Notes: a model not told the origin generated them from the sequence alone. 64,000 nt of DNA from Diplocloster hominis (GCF_032380655.1 NZ_JAWDIY010000003.1:186001-250000); one strand, 5' to 3'. Positions 43,109 to 53,320 are shown, counted from the first letter of the stretch. A program made the numbers and translations.

Positions 43109-43528
43109 ATGGTTATACCATATCTGACATTTTCCGGAGATTGCCGGGAAGCATTGCAGTTTTATTCAAAAGCGTTTGGTACTTCCGTACAGTCTGTTCA
43201 GACCTACGGTGATTATATCCCGGAGGGCGCAGCCGATTTGCCGGTGAATCTGAAAGACTGGATTCTGCATGCGGAAATGCAGATCTGTCAGACGAATTTC
43301 TGGTTTGCGGATGAAGCAGTGGAACCGGTGACTAAGGGTACAATGGTAAAGTTGTCAGTTCCTGTTTCCACGGCCGCAGATGCCAGGTGTATTTTCGAAG
43401 TACTAAGTCAGGATGCCGTCATTACGCTTCCTCCCACGGAAACTTTTTACAGTACATTTCATGCCGGATTGATTGACCGTTTTGGCATCAGCTGGAATAT
43501 TGTGGCCGATGAGTCTCCGGGGCGCTGA
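43109..43528 (+). CDS. VOC family protein (PhnB/glyoxalase-like)
   Basis: 139 aa, one VOC unit of the PhnB-like group: the start IPYLTFSGDCREALQFYSKA is diagnostic, then HAEMQICQTNFWFADE and the closing GLIDRFGISWNIV. Family members bind metal and act in varied small-molecule reactions or resistance; the substrate here is not known. GAAGGA precedes the ATG. The gene stands alone upstream of the MATE exporter. Confidence 0.85.
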   Translation: MVIPYLTFSGDCREALQFYSKAFGTSVQSVQTYGDYIPEGAADLPVNLKDWILHAEMQICQTNFWFADEAVEPVTKGTMVKLSVPVSTAADARCIFEVLSQDAVITLPPTETFYSTFHAGLIDRFGISWNIVADESPGR

Positions 43529-43702
43529 TCCGGCATGGAATTACTATTCACAGTTCACTATGGGATTGTTCCGAATAAGGCGTTGAACAGGTGTTTGACG
43601 CATTGAACAGGTGTTTACGCATTGTAGTTGACTTTATACGCTTCTTATTATAAGATGTAATTACTAAACGTAATTATAAACTTACATATCGGAAGTGCAA
43701 TT

Positions 43703-45031
43703 ATGGAAAGAGATTTGACCAAAGGACCCGTTACACGGTCGATTTTATTGTTCGCCGCGCCGATCATCGCCGGTAATCTGCTCCAGCTGTTTTATAACAT
43801 TGCCGACACGCTGATCGTCGGCCGTTTTCTGGGAGCCGACGCGTTGGCGGCTGTGGGATCTTCTTACAGTGTCATGGTTTTTTTGACTTCTATTATATTA
43901 GGCTTATGCATGGGAAGCGGGATTCTGTTCTCCATGCTTTACGGCGCCCATCGGGAACACGATATGAAGAAGAGCTTTTTTGTGTCCTTCCTATTCATTG
44001 GGGGAATTACAGTGGTCCTGGAAGCTGCCGCTTTGGTCCTGATTGATCCGCTGCTTCGGGCGCTGCAGATTCCGGCAGATATTTTTTCATTGACCAGAGA
44101 TTATCTTTTCATCATTTTCCTGGGTATTGTTTTTACGTTCTTTTTCAATTATTTCGCGGCCCTGCTCCGGTCTGTGGGGAATTCATCCATCCCGCTTGTA
44201 TTTCTGGCGGCATCAGCCCTGATCAATATTGTACTGGATCTTTTATTTATCCTTGTATTCCATATGGGAGTGGCCGGAGCCGCTGTAGCTACAGTTACCG
44301 CCCAGGGCATCTCAGCCGCGGGGCTGTTTCTTTATTGCCGGCTCCGTGCGGCGCATTTGTTCTGGACCAGAGAAGATATGCATTTTGACCGTGGAATCGC
44401 CGGGCAGATCGCCCAGTATTCCCTGTTGACCTGTGTGCAGCAGTCGGTTATGAATTTTGGAATTCTTATGATTCAGGGACTGGTGAACAGCTTCGGCGTG
44501 TCGGTAATGGCCGCCTTTGCCGCAGCGGTGAAGATCGATTCCTTTGCCTACATGCCGGTCCAGGACTTTGGGAACGCGTTCGCCACCTATATCGCCCAGA
44601 ACAGCGGCGCGAAAAATACGGACCGCATCCGGAAGGGGCTGAAGTCTTCGATCCTTATCGTTGTTGTATTTTGCGTGCTGATCTCATTTCTGGTGTTCAC
44701 GTTTGCCCCGGGTCTGATGACGCTCTTCATCCGTCCCGAGGAAACGCAGATTATCCGGATCGGAACCGGATATCTGAGGATAGAGGGAGCCTGTTACTGC
44801 GGAATCGGCTGCCTGTCCCTGCTGTATGGGCTATACCGCGGGCTGGGGCGTCCCGGTATTTCCGTGATTCTCACAATCATCTCCCTGGGCACCCGCGTAG
44901 CGCTCTCCTATCTGCTGGCACCGATTCCCGCGTTCGGGCTGCGGGCTATCTGGTGGGCGATTCCCATCGGATGGGCTTTGGCTGACCTGACAGGACTCCT
45001 TTATTACCGGATTCGCAGGCCCGCTCCTTAA
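43703..45031 (+). CDS. MATE family efflux transporter
   Basis: 442 aa with 12 predicted membrane helices in two six-helix halves. The start is typical (LTKGPVTRSILLFAAPIIAG, then NLLQLFYNIADTLIVGRFLG), with the second half beginning near QYSLLTCVQQSVMNFGILMI. It exports drugs or metabolites in exchange for Na+ or H+. A possible promoter, TTGACT at about 43628, and an AT-rich dyad (GTAATTACTAAACGTAATTA) lie upstream, as does a tandem duplication around TTGAACAGGTGTTT (43583-43623). Its last 201 bases are overlapped in antisense by the response-regulator gene. Confidence 0.93.
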   Translation: MERDLTKGPVTRSILLFAAPIIAGNLLQLFYNIADTLIVGRFLGADALAAVGSSYSVMVFLTSIILGLCMGSGILFSMLYGAHREHDMKKSFFVSFLFIGGITVVLEAAALVLIDPLLRALQIPADIFSLTRDYLFIIFLGIVFTFFFNYFAALLRSVGNSSIPLVFLAASALINIVLDLLFILVFHMGVAGAAVATVTAQGISAAGLFLYCRLRAAHLFWTREDMHFDRGIAGQIAQYSLLTCVQQSVMNFGILMIQGLVNSFGVSVMAAFAAAVKIDSFAYMPVQDFGNAFATYIAQNSGAKNTDRIRKGLKSSILIVVVFCVLISFLVFTFAPGLMTLFIRPEETQIIRIGTGYLRIEGACYCGIGCLSLLYGLYRGLGRPGISVILTIISLGTRVALSYLLAPIPAFGLRAIWWAIPIGWALADLTGLLYYRIRRPAP

Positions 45032-46621
45032 AGGTATCTGTATTCCCCTCTTTCCTATCTGGTTCCGGTACTGCAGCGTAGAGCACCCCTCATACTTTTT
45101 GAATATCTGTGCAAAATGCTTATATTCCCGAAATCCTACCTTTCCCGCTATCTCATAGGCCTTATCGTTGGTATTTTCCAGATACCATTTCGCCTTGTAT
45201 ATTCGATACTGGTTCAGATATTCCCGGAATGTCACCTTCATTTCCCGGTTAAACAGATGGCTTAAGTAATTCGGTGTGACCCCCATGTCTCTGGCGATTT
45301 CTTCGATGGAAAGCTCCTGGGTAAAATGTTTTTTTACATAGTCAACTGTCTCCTGAATCACTCTATTGCCAGTCGGGCAGCTCATCGCCCGGATCTTGAG
45401 ATGCCATTCCTCATAGAGCTTTTGAATGTAGGTCCCGAACTCTTCGATCGTATCACAGACAGAATCCATATCTTCTATTACTTCTCCGCAGCTTTTCGGT
45501 TGATTCAGGCTGCAGTCCTGACAGATCCGGTAAAGGAGATTCACCAGATCCACGCAGAAATCTTTCAGAGCCGTATAGGTATAGGACCGCTGTTCCCGGA
45601 TGTCCCGGAACGCCCCATCCAATATGGCCCGTACCTTCTCCATCTCACCGTCCACGTATTCCCGCTGAAGTGTCTCGTACATTTTCGTGTCTACCAGGTA
45701 ATGGCTGCTGATATCCTTCTTATTCCGATCATCACTGTAATATAGCAGTGATGCACGGCCTGTATATATCTTATTGCGGGCCGCCATCCTGGCCTGCGTA
45801 TACAGGGTATAAAAATCGCTCATAGTCCCTTCATTCCCCACTCCCATAGAAAATGTAATCTGAAACATGGCTCTGGTCATATCGTTACCTTCACGAAACA
45901 GCTGCGGAATAACTCTCTGCTTATGTTCCGCATTTTTCCAGAGCAGAAGCGAGACTTCCGCCCGGAGTTTCACCAGAAAGAATTGATGTTCCCCCAGCCA
46001 TTTTTCACAAAGGCCGTTCAATCTCTCCATCCATTCTTTATTTTCACAGATAATTTCCTGACCGTGACCGTACCGGTCCGTCTGAAGGTACATACAAAGG
46101 ATATGGTCCTCCTGAACAAGGCTCAACGCATTCATCCCCTGGGCATATTGCTGTCCGGGCATAATCCCTTTCGACTGTACTAATTTTTTAATAAAATAAC
46201 AGCTGTCGGCATAATCGTCCAGTTTCCAGGCGCTGTCTTTTCTGCGTTCCGCCTCGATCTCCTCTTTCATTCTCAATACGAGATCCTTTAAACGGTTTAC
46301 CTTCATTGGTTTTACTTCATATGCGGTCACACCCAGCCGGATCGCCTGTTTCGCATACTCGAATTCAGAATAACCACTGAGTAAGATACTGCGCAAATGC
46401 GGATTAAGTGTTTTGCATTTTTCGATCAGTTCGATACCGGACATACGCGGCATGCTGATATCCGTGATCAGTATCTCCGGCTGTTCTTTCTCGCAGATCC
46501 GAAGAGCCTCGAAAGCGTCTGCCGCGGACAGCGTTTTTTCGATTCCAAAACTTTCCCAGTCAATTCCCGCCCGGATGCCTTCCCTGATATCCGGCTCATC
46601 ATCCACGATCAGCAGCTTCAT
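44831..46621 (-). CDS. Response regulator with AraC-type domain (YesN-like), extended C-terminus
   Basis: 596 aa. Receiver domain at 1-120 (LLIVDDEPDIREGIRAGIDW, phospho-acceptor in ILITDISMPRMSG, K in VKPMK), a long helical linker, and an AraC/XylS domain at about 430-525 (LSIEEIARDMGVTPNYLSHL, then KVGFREYKHFAQIFKKYEG). The normal end of the family would be near residue 530. Here the frame runs on for about 65 residues (SQSPSDGNRPPDSPQPERGN) antisense to the MATE gene, giving a Pro/Gly/Gln-rich tail. The start overlaps the kinase gene end by 23 bases. It probably activates the glycan-utilisation operon upstream. Confidence 0.9.
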   Translation of the reverse strand: MKLLIVDDEPDIREGIRAGIDWESFGIEKTLSAADAFEALRICEKEQPEILITDISMPRMSGIELIEKCKTLNPHLRSILLSGYSEFEYAKQAIRLGVTAYEVKPMKVNRLKDLVLRMKEEIEAERRKDSAWKLDDYADSCYFIKKLVQSKGIMPGQQYAQGMNALSLVQEDHILCMYLQTDRYGHGQEIICENKEWMERLNGLCEKWLGEHQFFLVKLRAEVSLLLWKNAEHKQRVIPQLFREGNDMTRAMFQITFSMGVGNEGTMSDFYTLYTQARMAARNKIYTGRASLLYYSDDRNKKDISSHYLVDTKMYETLQREYVDGEMEKVRAILDGAFRDIREQRSYTYTALKDFCVDLVNLLYRICQDCSLNQPKSCGEVIEDMDSVCDTIEEFGTYIQKLYEEWHLKIRAMSCPTGNRVIQETVDYVKKHFTQELSIEEIARDMGVTPNYLSHLFNREMKVTFREYLNQYRIYKAKWYLENTNDKAYEIAGKVGFREYKHFAQIFKKYEGCSTLQYRNQIGKRGIQIPLRSGPANPVIKESCQVSQSPSDGNRPPDSPQPERGNRCQQIGERYAGAQGDDCENHGNTGTPQPAV

Positions 46622-48407
46622 GCCCGCTCTCTCCTCCTGACATATACGGAATCTTTACGGTAACCACGGTTCCCACCTGTTCCATGCTTTCAAAGGTAAG
46701 TCCATATTGCGCCCCATAATGCATCTGGACCCGTTCATGAATATTTTTCAGGGCGAAAGCGCCGCCTGGTTCCTCCGTATCCTCTTTCGTGTATATCAAT
46801 CTCCGTATTTTAGTTTCATCCGCACCCAACCCGTCGTCTTCCACATGGATACACAGATCCTGACCTGTTCTCTCGATCCAGACGCTGATATTTCCAATCC
46901 CCTCTTTTTCCGCCATGCCGTGCTGGATCGCATTTTCTACCAGAGGCTGGATCAGCAGTTTCAGGGTTTGGCACTTAAGCAGTTCGTCGTCCACATCGAT
47001 ACACACATGAATGCGTCCGGCAAATTTATTCTTTTGTAAATAAAGATAATTCTTCAAATATTTGATCTCAGCCCCTATCGTGGTGACGGAGTCTCCCTTG
47101 TTTAACACATGGCGGAATAGCTCAGACAACGCCTCGATCCGGTCGCTGACCTCCCAGTCTTTCTGCCGGACTGCCATCCAATGGATAGAATCCAGTACAT
47201 TGTATAAAAAATGCGGGTTAATCTGGGCCTCCAAAGCTTTGTATGCCGATTCTTTTTCTCTGATCTGGCTTACATAAACTTTATCAATCAACTGTTTCGT
47301 GCGCTGCAGCATTTCCTCCACAGATTCCGTCAGCAGGCCGATCTCATCCCGTGATTCCCTGTGAATCCGCACATCAAAATTTCCGTCCTTCACCTTCGAC
47401 ATTTCCTTGGACAGCGCATAGATCGGCCGGATCATCGCGTAATTTTCTATTCTGGAGAAGATAACGCTGAATAATACCAGCAGCAGGAATTCGAGCAGCA
47501 GGAATACAAACAGGGACCGGGAGGAAGCCACCAGCATATAGGCCGGGATGGCCTGTACCAGTTTCCATTGTGTACCCTCGATATCCTGATAGATCACCAT
47601 CATCCTGACGCCGTTTACTTTCGTCTCAAAATATCCGTAACGGTCCTGCAGTGCCTGTCCGAACCCGGGATAAATCTCCTGAATACTCCGTCCTATAATA
47701 TCTTTGTTTAATGCGGACAGGATGCTGCCGTCTCCGTTCATCACAAAGGCCTCGGAACGGTTATCTGACGAAAGAGATGCGAAAGTGCTGCTTAATTCTT
47801 CCTCATTGATACTGATCCTTTGCAGACCGATGGGCTGGTTATATTTCGATACGTCCATGAACGCCCGCAGATAGGAAATGACATAGTGGGAAGCAGCACC
47901 AGCCTCCTGGTACACAAGCTGGTATGCCTGTGACCAGAAGGCCCTCCCTCCCATTTCCATTGCCGCTTTTTCAAATTTTCCGTCCTCTTTTTCCACTTTA
48001 TTTCCATATTGGAACAAAACGTCGCTGTTATAACTGATACTGATGGAATCGATGTAAGACTTGGATTTCACCGCGTCCTGCAAGGAGACATAGAGCTGGC
48101 GCTTGGCGGAATCCATCGTGCTGTTTTCCAACACGTACTGCTTACAGAGCTTCTGGATATTGTCGTCAATCAGCATGGACAAGGAGAGGTATTCCGTTTC
48201 CTCCACGATGTTCCGGATACTTCGCTCCGACTGCCTCATGGAGATTCTGGAATTATCGATCATTTTACTCTTCAGCTCGGAATAGGACTGGTAAAAAATG
48301 ACAGCGAAAATAAGAATCATGGGTATAAATAGAATCACTATCACACTGAGACGAAATTTCTTAATAATCGACATATCCCTGAATTTCTGGATGACAGAAG
48401 TTTTCAT
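46599..48407 (-). CDS. Membrane sensor histidine kinase (YesM-like)
   Basis: 602 aa from the ATG at 48407 (MKTSVIQKFRDMSIIKKFRL), which fits the GGGGGA site better than the ATG two codons earlier. Two membrane helices (about 18-40 and 295-315) flank a Cache-type sensor region. HAMP (MIRPIYALSKEMSKVKDGNF), the H-box LEAQINPHFLYNVLDSIHWM, N-box LVENAIQHG and G-boxes VEDDGLGADE follow. It phosphorylates the YesN-type regulator encoded next, with which it overlaps. The likely stimulus is an extracellular sugar handled by the neighbouring transporter. Confidence 0.93.
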   Translation of the reverse strand: MKTSVIQKFRDMSIIKKFRLSVIVILFIPMILIFAVIFYQSYSELKSKMIDNSRISMRQSERSIRNIVEETEYLSLSMLIDDNIQKLCKQYVLENSTMDSAKRQLYVSLQDAVKSKSYIDSISISYNSDVLFQYGNKVEKEDGKFEKAAMEMGGRAFWSQAYQLVYQEAGAASHYVISYLRAFMDVSKYNQPIGLQRISINEEELSSTFASLSSDNRSEAFVMNGDGSILSALNKDIIGRSIQEIYPGFGQALQDRYGYFETKVNGVRMMVIYQDIEGTQWKLVQAIPAYMLVASSRSLFVFLLLEFLLLVLFSVIFSRIENYAMIRPIYALSKEMSKVKDGNFDVRIHRESRDEIGLLTESVEEMLQRTKQLIDKVYVSQIREKESAYKALEAQINPHFLYNVLDSIHWMAVRQKDWEVSDRIEALSELFRHVLNKGDSVTTIGAEIKYLKNYLYLQKNKFAGRIHVCIDVDDELLKCQTLKLLIQPLVENAIQHGMAEKEGIGNISVWIERTGQDLCIHVEDDGLGADETKIRRLIYTKEDTEEPGGAFALKNIHERVQMHYGAQYGLTFESMEQVGTVVTVKIPYMSGGESGHEAADRG

Positions 48408-48428
48408 CTGCATTCCCCCACTGCCTGT

Positions 48429-49316
48429 TTAAGCAGTAAATACACGTTTCATAAACATAGACACTGCAGCATCAGCATCAGCATCTATCGCTACCTTCAC
48501 CGGTCCGGATTCAAAATTGCCCCACCAGTCATTCACCCGGTAGGTGAGGCCTCTGGTGGCTTCACCGTTTAATTCAACACACACATTAGACGGCGCAAGC
48601 CTCAACAAATCAGGTTGAATCATATATAGAACCACTAATGGATCATGTAATACAACAGCTCCTGATCTTTCATACCAAATATTCATCAGATCAGCCAGAA
48701 ACACCTCCCGGTCAGAACTGCAGCCATGGATTTGAGCCAGTTCCTCCCGGCCCAGTTTTAATTTTGTGGTCACATCAAGTCCCGCGATGATCACATCAGC
48801 TCCTGACTCTAATACAATCTTCGCCGCCTCAGGATCACACAAAATATTCCACTCGGGATACATCCGGTTATACGTGCCCCCCATCAGGACTAAGCGGGAC
48901 CGCTTCATAACTTCCGGTGCTTTTAAAAACGCATGCGCCAGATTAGTCAATGGTCCGATGCCCACAACGGTCAGCTCCGGATAATTACGTACCTGACTGA
49001 TGATATACTCTGCCGCGTCCCCCGGCTGGATATCCCGTTTTTTCACTGGAATCATACGGTGTTGGGCCGGCATCTCCGCCGTATCCGCCTGGTTTTTAAG
49101 CGGCCGCCCGCAGCCCGCATATACCGGAATATCAGTACGGCCGTAGTGCTCCAGAACAGCCAGTGCCAGTTCTGCCCGGGCATATGTATTCTTAAAGACT
49201 GTCGTAATCCCCATCAGTTCAATTTCCGGACTTACCAGTGCCAACGCTATAGCAAATGCATCGTCCACATCATCCCCGATATCCGTGTCAATTATAATCT
49301 GTTTTTTTGCCACCAC
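48429..49316 (-). CDS. Inosine/uridine-type nucleoside hydrolase
   Basis: 295 aa of the IunH family. The Ca2+-binding DTDIGDDVDDAFAIALAL motif is at the N-terminus; family segments include VGIGPLTNLAHAF and LVLMGGTYNRMYPEWNILCD, then HDPLVVLYM near the C-terminus. It cleaves the N-glycosidic bond of ribonucleosides (base preference unknown), or acts on a related N-riboside. The start is one of two adjacent GTG codons behind GGGGAGGA. It has its own promoter, and a role in the sugar locus is not obvious. It may recycle ribose, or the family may have been recruited for another glycoside. Confidence 0.88.
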   Translation of the reverse strand: MVAKKQIIIDTDIGDDVDDAFAIALALVSPEIELMGITTVFKNTYARAELALAVLEHYGRTDIPVYAGCGRPLKNQADTAEMPAQHRMIPVKKRDIQPGDAAEYIISQVRNYPELTVVGIGPLTNLAHAFLKAPEVMKRSRLVLMGGTYNRMYPEWNILCDPEAAKIVLESGADVIIAGLDVTTKLKLGREELAQIHGCSSDREVFLADLMNIWYERSGAVVLHDPLVVLYMIQPDLLRLAPSNVCVELNGEATRGLTYRVNDWWGNFESGPVKVAIDADADAAVSMFMKRVFTA

Positions 49317-49378
49317 CCAGTCCTCCCCTATTCCTTCCTTAATTCCTGTAACGTACGGGTTGTCTGGTTATACATAGT

Positions 49379-49407
49379 ATTATAATGCACTTGCAACATT
49401 CAGACAA
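49379..49407 (-). promoter_or_regulatory. Promoter of the nucleoside hydrolase (and kinase/regulator) genes
   Basis: On the minus strand TTGTCT (49402-49407), 17-base spacer, perfect TATAAT (49379-49384). The transcript would begin near 49372. Confidence 0.7.
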
Positions 49408-49499
49408 CTTCTTACCATTTTTTACCATCATATGTGCATTTTCCCACCATAGAGGGATGGGGAAACATCTTTTTGTTTCACCGCTCCCTCTCCGCTGCT

Positions 49500-51977
49500 T
49501 CAGACCAGCCGCAGTCCCGTGTCATCCCCATATAACACTTCCATGGATTTTTCCAGTTCCCCGCTGGCTGGATTGCGTTTCTGCCGGTAGGTACCCCAAG
49601 CTCTGCCGTTGCACCAGAATCCGCTGAAATCCTCTTCGTTCACCTGCGGCTTAAACGATAGGGTATGGCTGCCGTGGTCAAAGGAGAACCCGGTCAGAGC
49701 CAGATAGACTCCGTAGCTGGCCATAGACCTGGTATAGTAATTCCCGGACTCCACCTCGGACCAGGGATTCCTCTTATATCCGTCATGGCGCTCCCTGACA
49801 GCCTTCACCACAGTGAGCCCTTCCTCGGTCAGTCCTTCGAAGAGAAGTAATGCAGCCACCTCGTATTCGATCCCCGTCCAGACCTCGCCGTAATAGGTAA
49901 ATGGAAATCTGGGCTTCCCGCCTTTGGGCCAGGTGCACGGCGTAAGTCCTGATTCCTCATTCAGGATAAAGGCCCGCTCGCCGTGTACATAATCTCTGGC
50001 CTGCCGGATAAAATCATAGCGGAATATGGATTCCACCGCTGTCTTTACATGAGCGGTGTCCAGCACATATCCCAGGCCCGCGCAGTGCGCCATGTACTGT
50101 CCCAGAAGCTGGTCGGCCAGGCAGCCTTCCCCGTACTGGTAGCGGTACCGTTCCGGATTTTCCAGAATCTGTATGTAATACTCCCCATTGAAACTTATCT
50201 CATCCAGTTTTTTACTTCCTTTTTCGAAAATCTCACGGAATTCACCGGCTTTTTTGATTTCTCCCAGATATTCCGCCATCTCAGCCGCCGCCTTTAACGC
50301 AGCCAGATAGATGGTACTGACCATACTGGTAATTCCATATAATTCGGTATCATAGGTAACATGCTGCGCCTGTTCGAACAGCCCGTCCCCGTCCTGATCC
50401 CAGGTCCTGCGCGCGAACTCCATGCAACGCAGTATAGGCTCCCAGCATTCCCGCAGGAATTCATCGTCCCCGCTTAATTTCCACTCTCTGTAGATACGGA
50501 CTACCGCGCCCAGCTGGCCGTCCGCGCTGGGGAGCATATCCCACTGTTTCAGTCCCAGCCCCCGGAAGGTCCGGTAGGCCATATGACCGTCCGCTCTGGT
50601 CTCTTTCAGGAACTCGATTCTGCGCATAGACCGTTCCAGTTCCGGGAACAGATAGGCTGCGGTCTGCGCATAGTTCCACACATGGGTACAGGTACCCGAT
50701 CCGCAGCCGGCTGTCCGGTCCACACCTTCCCAGCCCAGGAAATCCCCGTTCTCGATCCGAAAGCACGTCGGGCTGCGCAGTACCGTGATATTATTGGCAA
50801 CCGCCTCCAGGACATAACCCGGCAGAGTCGTCTGATAAAATGCCTCTGAAAACATCCTGGACTGGGCCTCCAGACGGTTCTTCTCCCTCAGCAGATACCG
50901 GGCCGCATCCCAGGCATCCGCAAATCGGACAGCATAATAGTTCCGGATCGTCTCATACTCACCGCTGCCGACGGCATCTAATGCTTCCATCGTATCCGGC
51001 CATCCCTTCACCCGGTTTGGGAAGTGCCAGGTGATCACGAATTCAAACGTTTCCGTTGTTCCCGGTTCTACCACACGTTTACTGCAGACGGTACCCACCC
51101 TGCTTAAAAAGTGCAGGTAAGTAAAATCAAACAGTTCCGCCATCCTGCAGCCCAACGCATCTGTTTCGGAGGATTCCTCCATCTCTCCGTCGGAAGTAAA
51201 ATCATCCCAGAAATCCTCCGCCCCGTCCGTCCATTGTCCCTGGAGCCAATAGGGACGGATCGTCGCATCCATATCCGATGTAGCCAGGACCATAGTCCCG
51301 TTACTCAGCATATTTTCCGGTACCTGTTCCCCGGACTCATAGATTCCGCACATGGAATCCTCTGTCCTTTTTTCATTCAAACGCTGCCCTCGAAAAGTCA
51401 TAATGTCAAACATATCATAGTCTTCAAACCCGACCGCGTTGTTCAGGGAACCGGCCACGGAGACCGTAACCGGCCGGCTGGTGGGATTAGACACCTGATA
51501 ACGGATGTACGCGCCAGGAATTCCCGAATCATCCGCGTTCAGCGGAATAAAAGGCGTAAACGCTTCCATCGATACTTCTACGGGCAGATCCTTATCCCGG
51601 AATTTCACCTCCACAAACGGATATTTTGAGCTAAGCACGGAACCGGTACATCTCGGCCAGCCCGCCACCTCGCTACGGAGAAATCCCTGTGCCTTCGCAA
51701 ACGGCGGCGTATACTCCGATTCCAGCACTTTCGCCGTGATTCTTCCATCCGTTTCCTGTGTACGGATCGCAAAAAAAGTATACGGATTACTATTTTCCAG
51801 AGCAGGCTGGTTGAAAATCTGCCAACTGCGCAGTTCTCCTCTGGCCCCTACGGATATATTCCCGGTTCCGATTCCGCCCAGCAGGAAATCACAGGCTTTC
51901 GCCTCCCGGTCATAGGTTTTCTGGGTATTGTCACTATAAATCTCAGTCAATGGATAGATTCGGTCTTCTGCTCTCAT
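49500..51977 (-). CDS. GH116 family beta-glucosidase / glucosylceramidase-like enzyme
   Basis: 825 aa without a signal peptide, so cytoplasmic. The N-terminal beta-sandwich (GGIGTGNISVGARGELRSWQ, a signature of the GBA2/GH116 family) and the (alpha/alpha)6 domain (WDQDGDGLFEQAQHVTYDTE, then YGITSMVSTIYLAALKAAAE) are both complete. GH116 members hydrolyse beta-glucosides or beta-xylosides. I cannot place the catalytic pair with certainty. With the GH31 alpha-xylosidase of the same operon it could strip xyloglucan oligosaccharides after import. The gene follows the binding-protein gene by 17 bases. Confidence 0.85.
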   Translation of the reverse strand: MRAEDRIYPLTEIYSDNTQKTYDREAKACDFLLGGIGTGNISVGARGELRSWQIFNQPALENSNPYTFFAIRTQETDGRITAKVLESEYTPPFAKAQGFLRSEVAGWPRCTGSVLSSKYPFVEVKFRDKDLPVEVSMEAFTPFIPLNADDSGIPGAYIRYQVSNPTSRPVTVSVAGSLNNAVGFEDYDMFDIMTFRGQRLNEKRTEDSMCGIYESGEQVPENMLSNGTMVLATSDMDATIRPYWLQGQWTDGAEDFWDDFTSDGEMEESSETDALGCRMAELFDFTYLHFLSRVGTVCSKRVVEPGTTETFEFVITWHFPNRVKGWPDTMEALDAVGSGEYETIRNYYAVRFADAWDAARYLLREKNRLEAQSRMFSEAFYQTTLPGYVLEAVANNITVLRSPTCFRIENGDFLGWEGVDRTAGCGSGTCTHVWNYAQTAAYLFPELERSMRRIEFLKETRADGHMAYRTFRGLGLKQWDMLPSADGQLGAVVRIYREWKLSGDDEFLRECWEPILRCMEFARRTWDQDGDGLFEQAQHVTYDTELYGITSMVSTIYLAALKAAAEMAEYLGEIKKAGEFREIFEKGSKKLDEISFNGEYYIQILENPERYRYQYGEGCLADQLLGQYMAHCAGLGYVLDTAHVKTAVESIFRYDFIRQARDYVHGERAFILNEESGLTPCTWPKGGKPRFPFTYYGEVWTGIEYEVAALLLFEGLTEEGLTVVKAVRERHDGYKRNPWSEVESGNYYTRSMASYGVYLALTGFSFDHGSHTLSFKPQVNEEDFSGFWCNGRAWGTYRQKRNPASGELEKSMEVLYGDDTGLRLV

Positions 51978-51994
51978 ATACTTCCCCTTTTATC

Positions 51995-53320
51995 TTATTG
52001 TTGTACCGCTTCCTGCCGGAGCGCTTCCATCTGATTCAGCAGATCCTCCACAGTACTGGTCTCCAGACAATAATCCTCGATCAATACATCCTGCCAGAAT
52101 GCCGTCATCTCAGTAGAAATATACATAAGCTCTGAGCCATAAATCTTGGTTTTCAGCTCTGCGAACTGCTTTACCAGAGGATCCGATGAGGTTACATTTA
52201 TATTTACAGGGGCAAACCCATAATCCGCGTGAATCTGCTGCATCCCGGCACTGGTGAATTCTTTCAAAATCTCAACTGCCTCATCTGGATGCTGCGCGTT
52301 AGATGGAATAAAGTAAGCGTCAGCACCGCCCAAACTAATATTCTCACTCCCAGCCTTGGGCCATGCGGCGATTCCTATGTTAAAATCACAGCCTTCCGAC
52401 ACCATACCGGATACCGCGTTTACATCCCCGATAATTGCAACCTTCTCCTGATGGAAAGCGGCGATCACCTCATCTCTGGTAGTAATCATTGCACCGTCCT
52501 TGGGGTACCAATACCCTTTGTCATAGAGTTCTTTCGTCTGTTCCAGACACTCTTTTAGCAGAGGGTCCGTTGCTGCGATCTCTCCATTCCCCCACGCCTC
52601 GATGGTTCCGGCGTCATTAGACAGACTGAGCAATGCATTTCTTGTCATGAAATCATTACACAGTCCACAGATCGCGTAAGGATATACTTCTGTCTTTTCA
52701 TCGATCTGCCCGCAGACCTCCATAAACTGCTCCCAGGTCCATTCCGCCGGAATTTCGATACCTGCCTCTTTTAACAGATCCGCATTATAGTAAAAGTTGC
52801 CGTAGACACCCGTGAACGGAATGGAATAGTACTTTCCATCATATTTCCCCACTTCCATCAGGCTCTGATCCAGAGTGTTCAGCCATTCGCTGTCGTTTTC
52901 CGTCAGGTACGGAGTCAGATCCAGTGCCTGACCCGCATCCACATAGGTTTTCAGATACTGGCCCTGCTTAAAATAAATATCCGCCGGCTCCCCCGAAGCA
53001 ATACCGGTCTTGATCACCGTATCCAGATTCTCTGTGTCTACCTCCAGCAGTTCGATCTCATACCGGTCTGCGAATTTCTCTTTTACTGCGTTCCAGATCG
53101 GCTCCTGGGAGGTAGTGGAGGTACTGACCACATAGCACACTACCTTGGTTTTTTCCTTATTTTCCTGAGGCTTTACCGGGTCGGTTTCGTTTTGTTCCGC
53201 CCCATTACCCGCCTGGTTCTGTGAGGAACCGCTATCCTTGCCAGCTTCTCCCCCGCATCCGGCTATCATCCCAATAGTCAACAGAACTGCCAGTGCCAAC
53301 GCCAATACTTTTTTCTCCAT
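51995..53320 (-). CDS. Sugar ABC transporter substrate-binding lipoprotein
   Basis: 441 aa. Lipoprotein signal peptide (VLALALAVLLTIGMIAGC) and a Ser/Gln/Asn-rich linker, then a family 1 extracellular sugar-binding fold (KFADRYEIELLEVDTENLDT; GEPADIYFKQGQYLKTYVDA; YYSIPFTGVYGNFYYNADLL). It captures an oligosaccharide for the two permeases encoded directly upstream. No ATPase gene is present in this locus, so a shared MsmX/UgpC-type ATPase encoded elsewhere is probably used, as is common in Firmicutes. Confidence 0.92.
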   Translation of the reverse strand: MEKKVLALALAVLLTIGMIAGCGGEAGKDSGSSQNQAGNGAEQNETDPVKPQENKEKTKVVCYVVSTSTTSQEPIWNAVKEKFADRYEIELLEVDTENLDTVIKTGIASGEPADIYFKQGQYLKTYVDAGQALDLTPYLTENDSEWLNTLDQSLMEVGKYDGKYYSIPFTGVYGNFYYNADLLKEAGIEIPAEWTWEQFMEVCGQIDEKTEVYPYAICGLCNDFMTRNALLSLSNDAGTIEAWGNGEIAATDPLLKECLEQTKELYDKGYWYPKDGAMITTRDEVIAAFHQEKVAIIGDVNAVSGMVSEGCDFNIGIAAWPKAGSENISLGGADAYFIPSNAQHPDEAVEILKEFTSAGMQQIHADYGFAPVNINVTSSDPLVKQFAELKTKIYGSELMYISTEMTAFWQDVLIEDYCLETSTVEDLLNQMEALRQEAVQQ

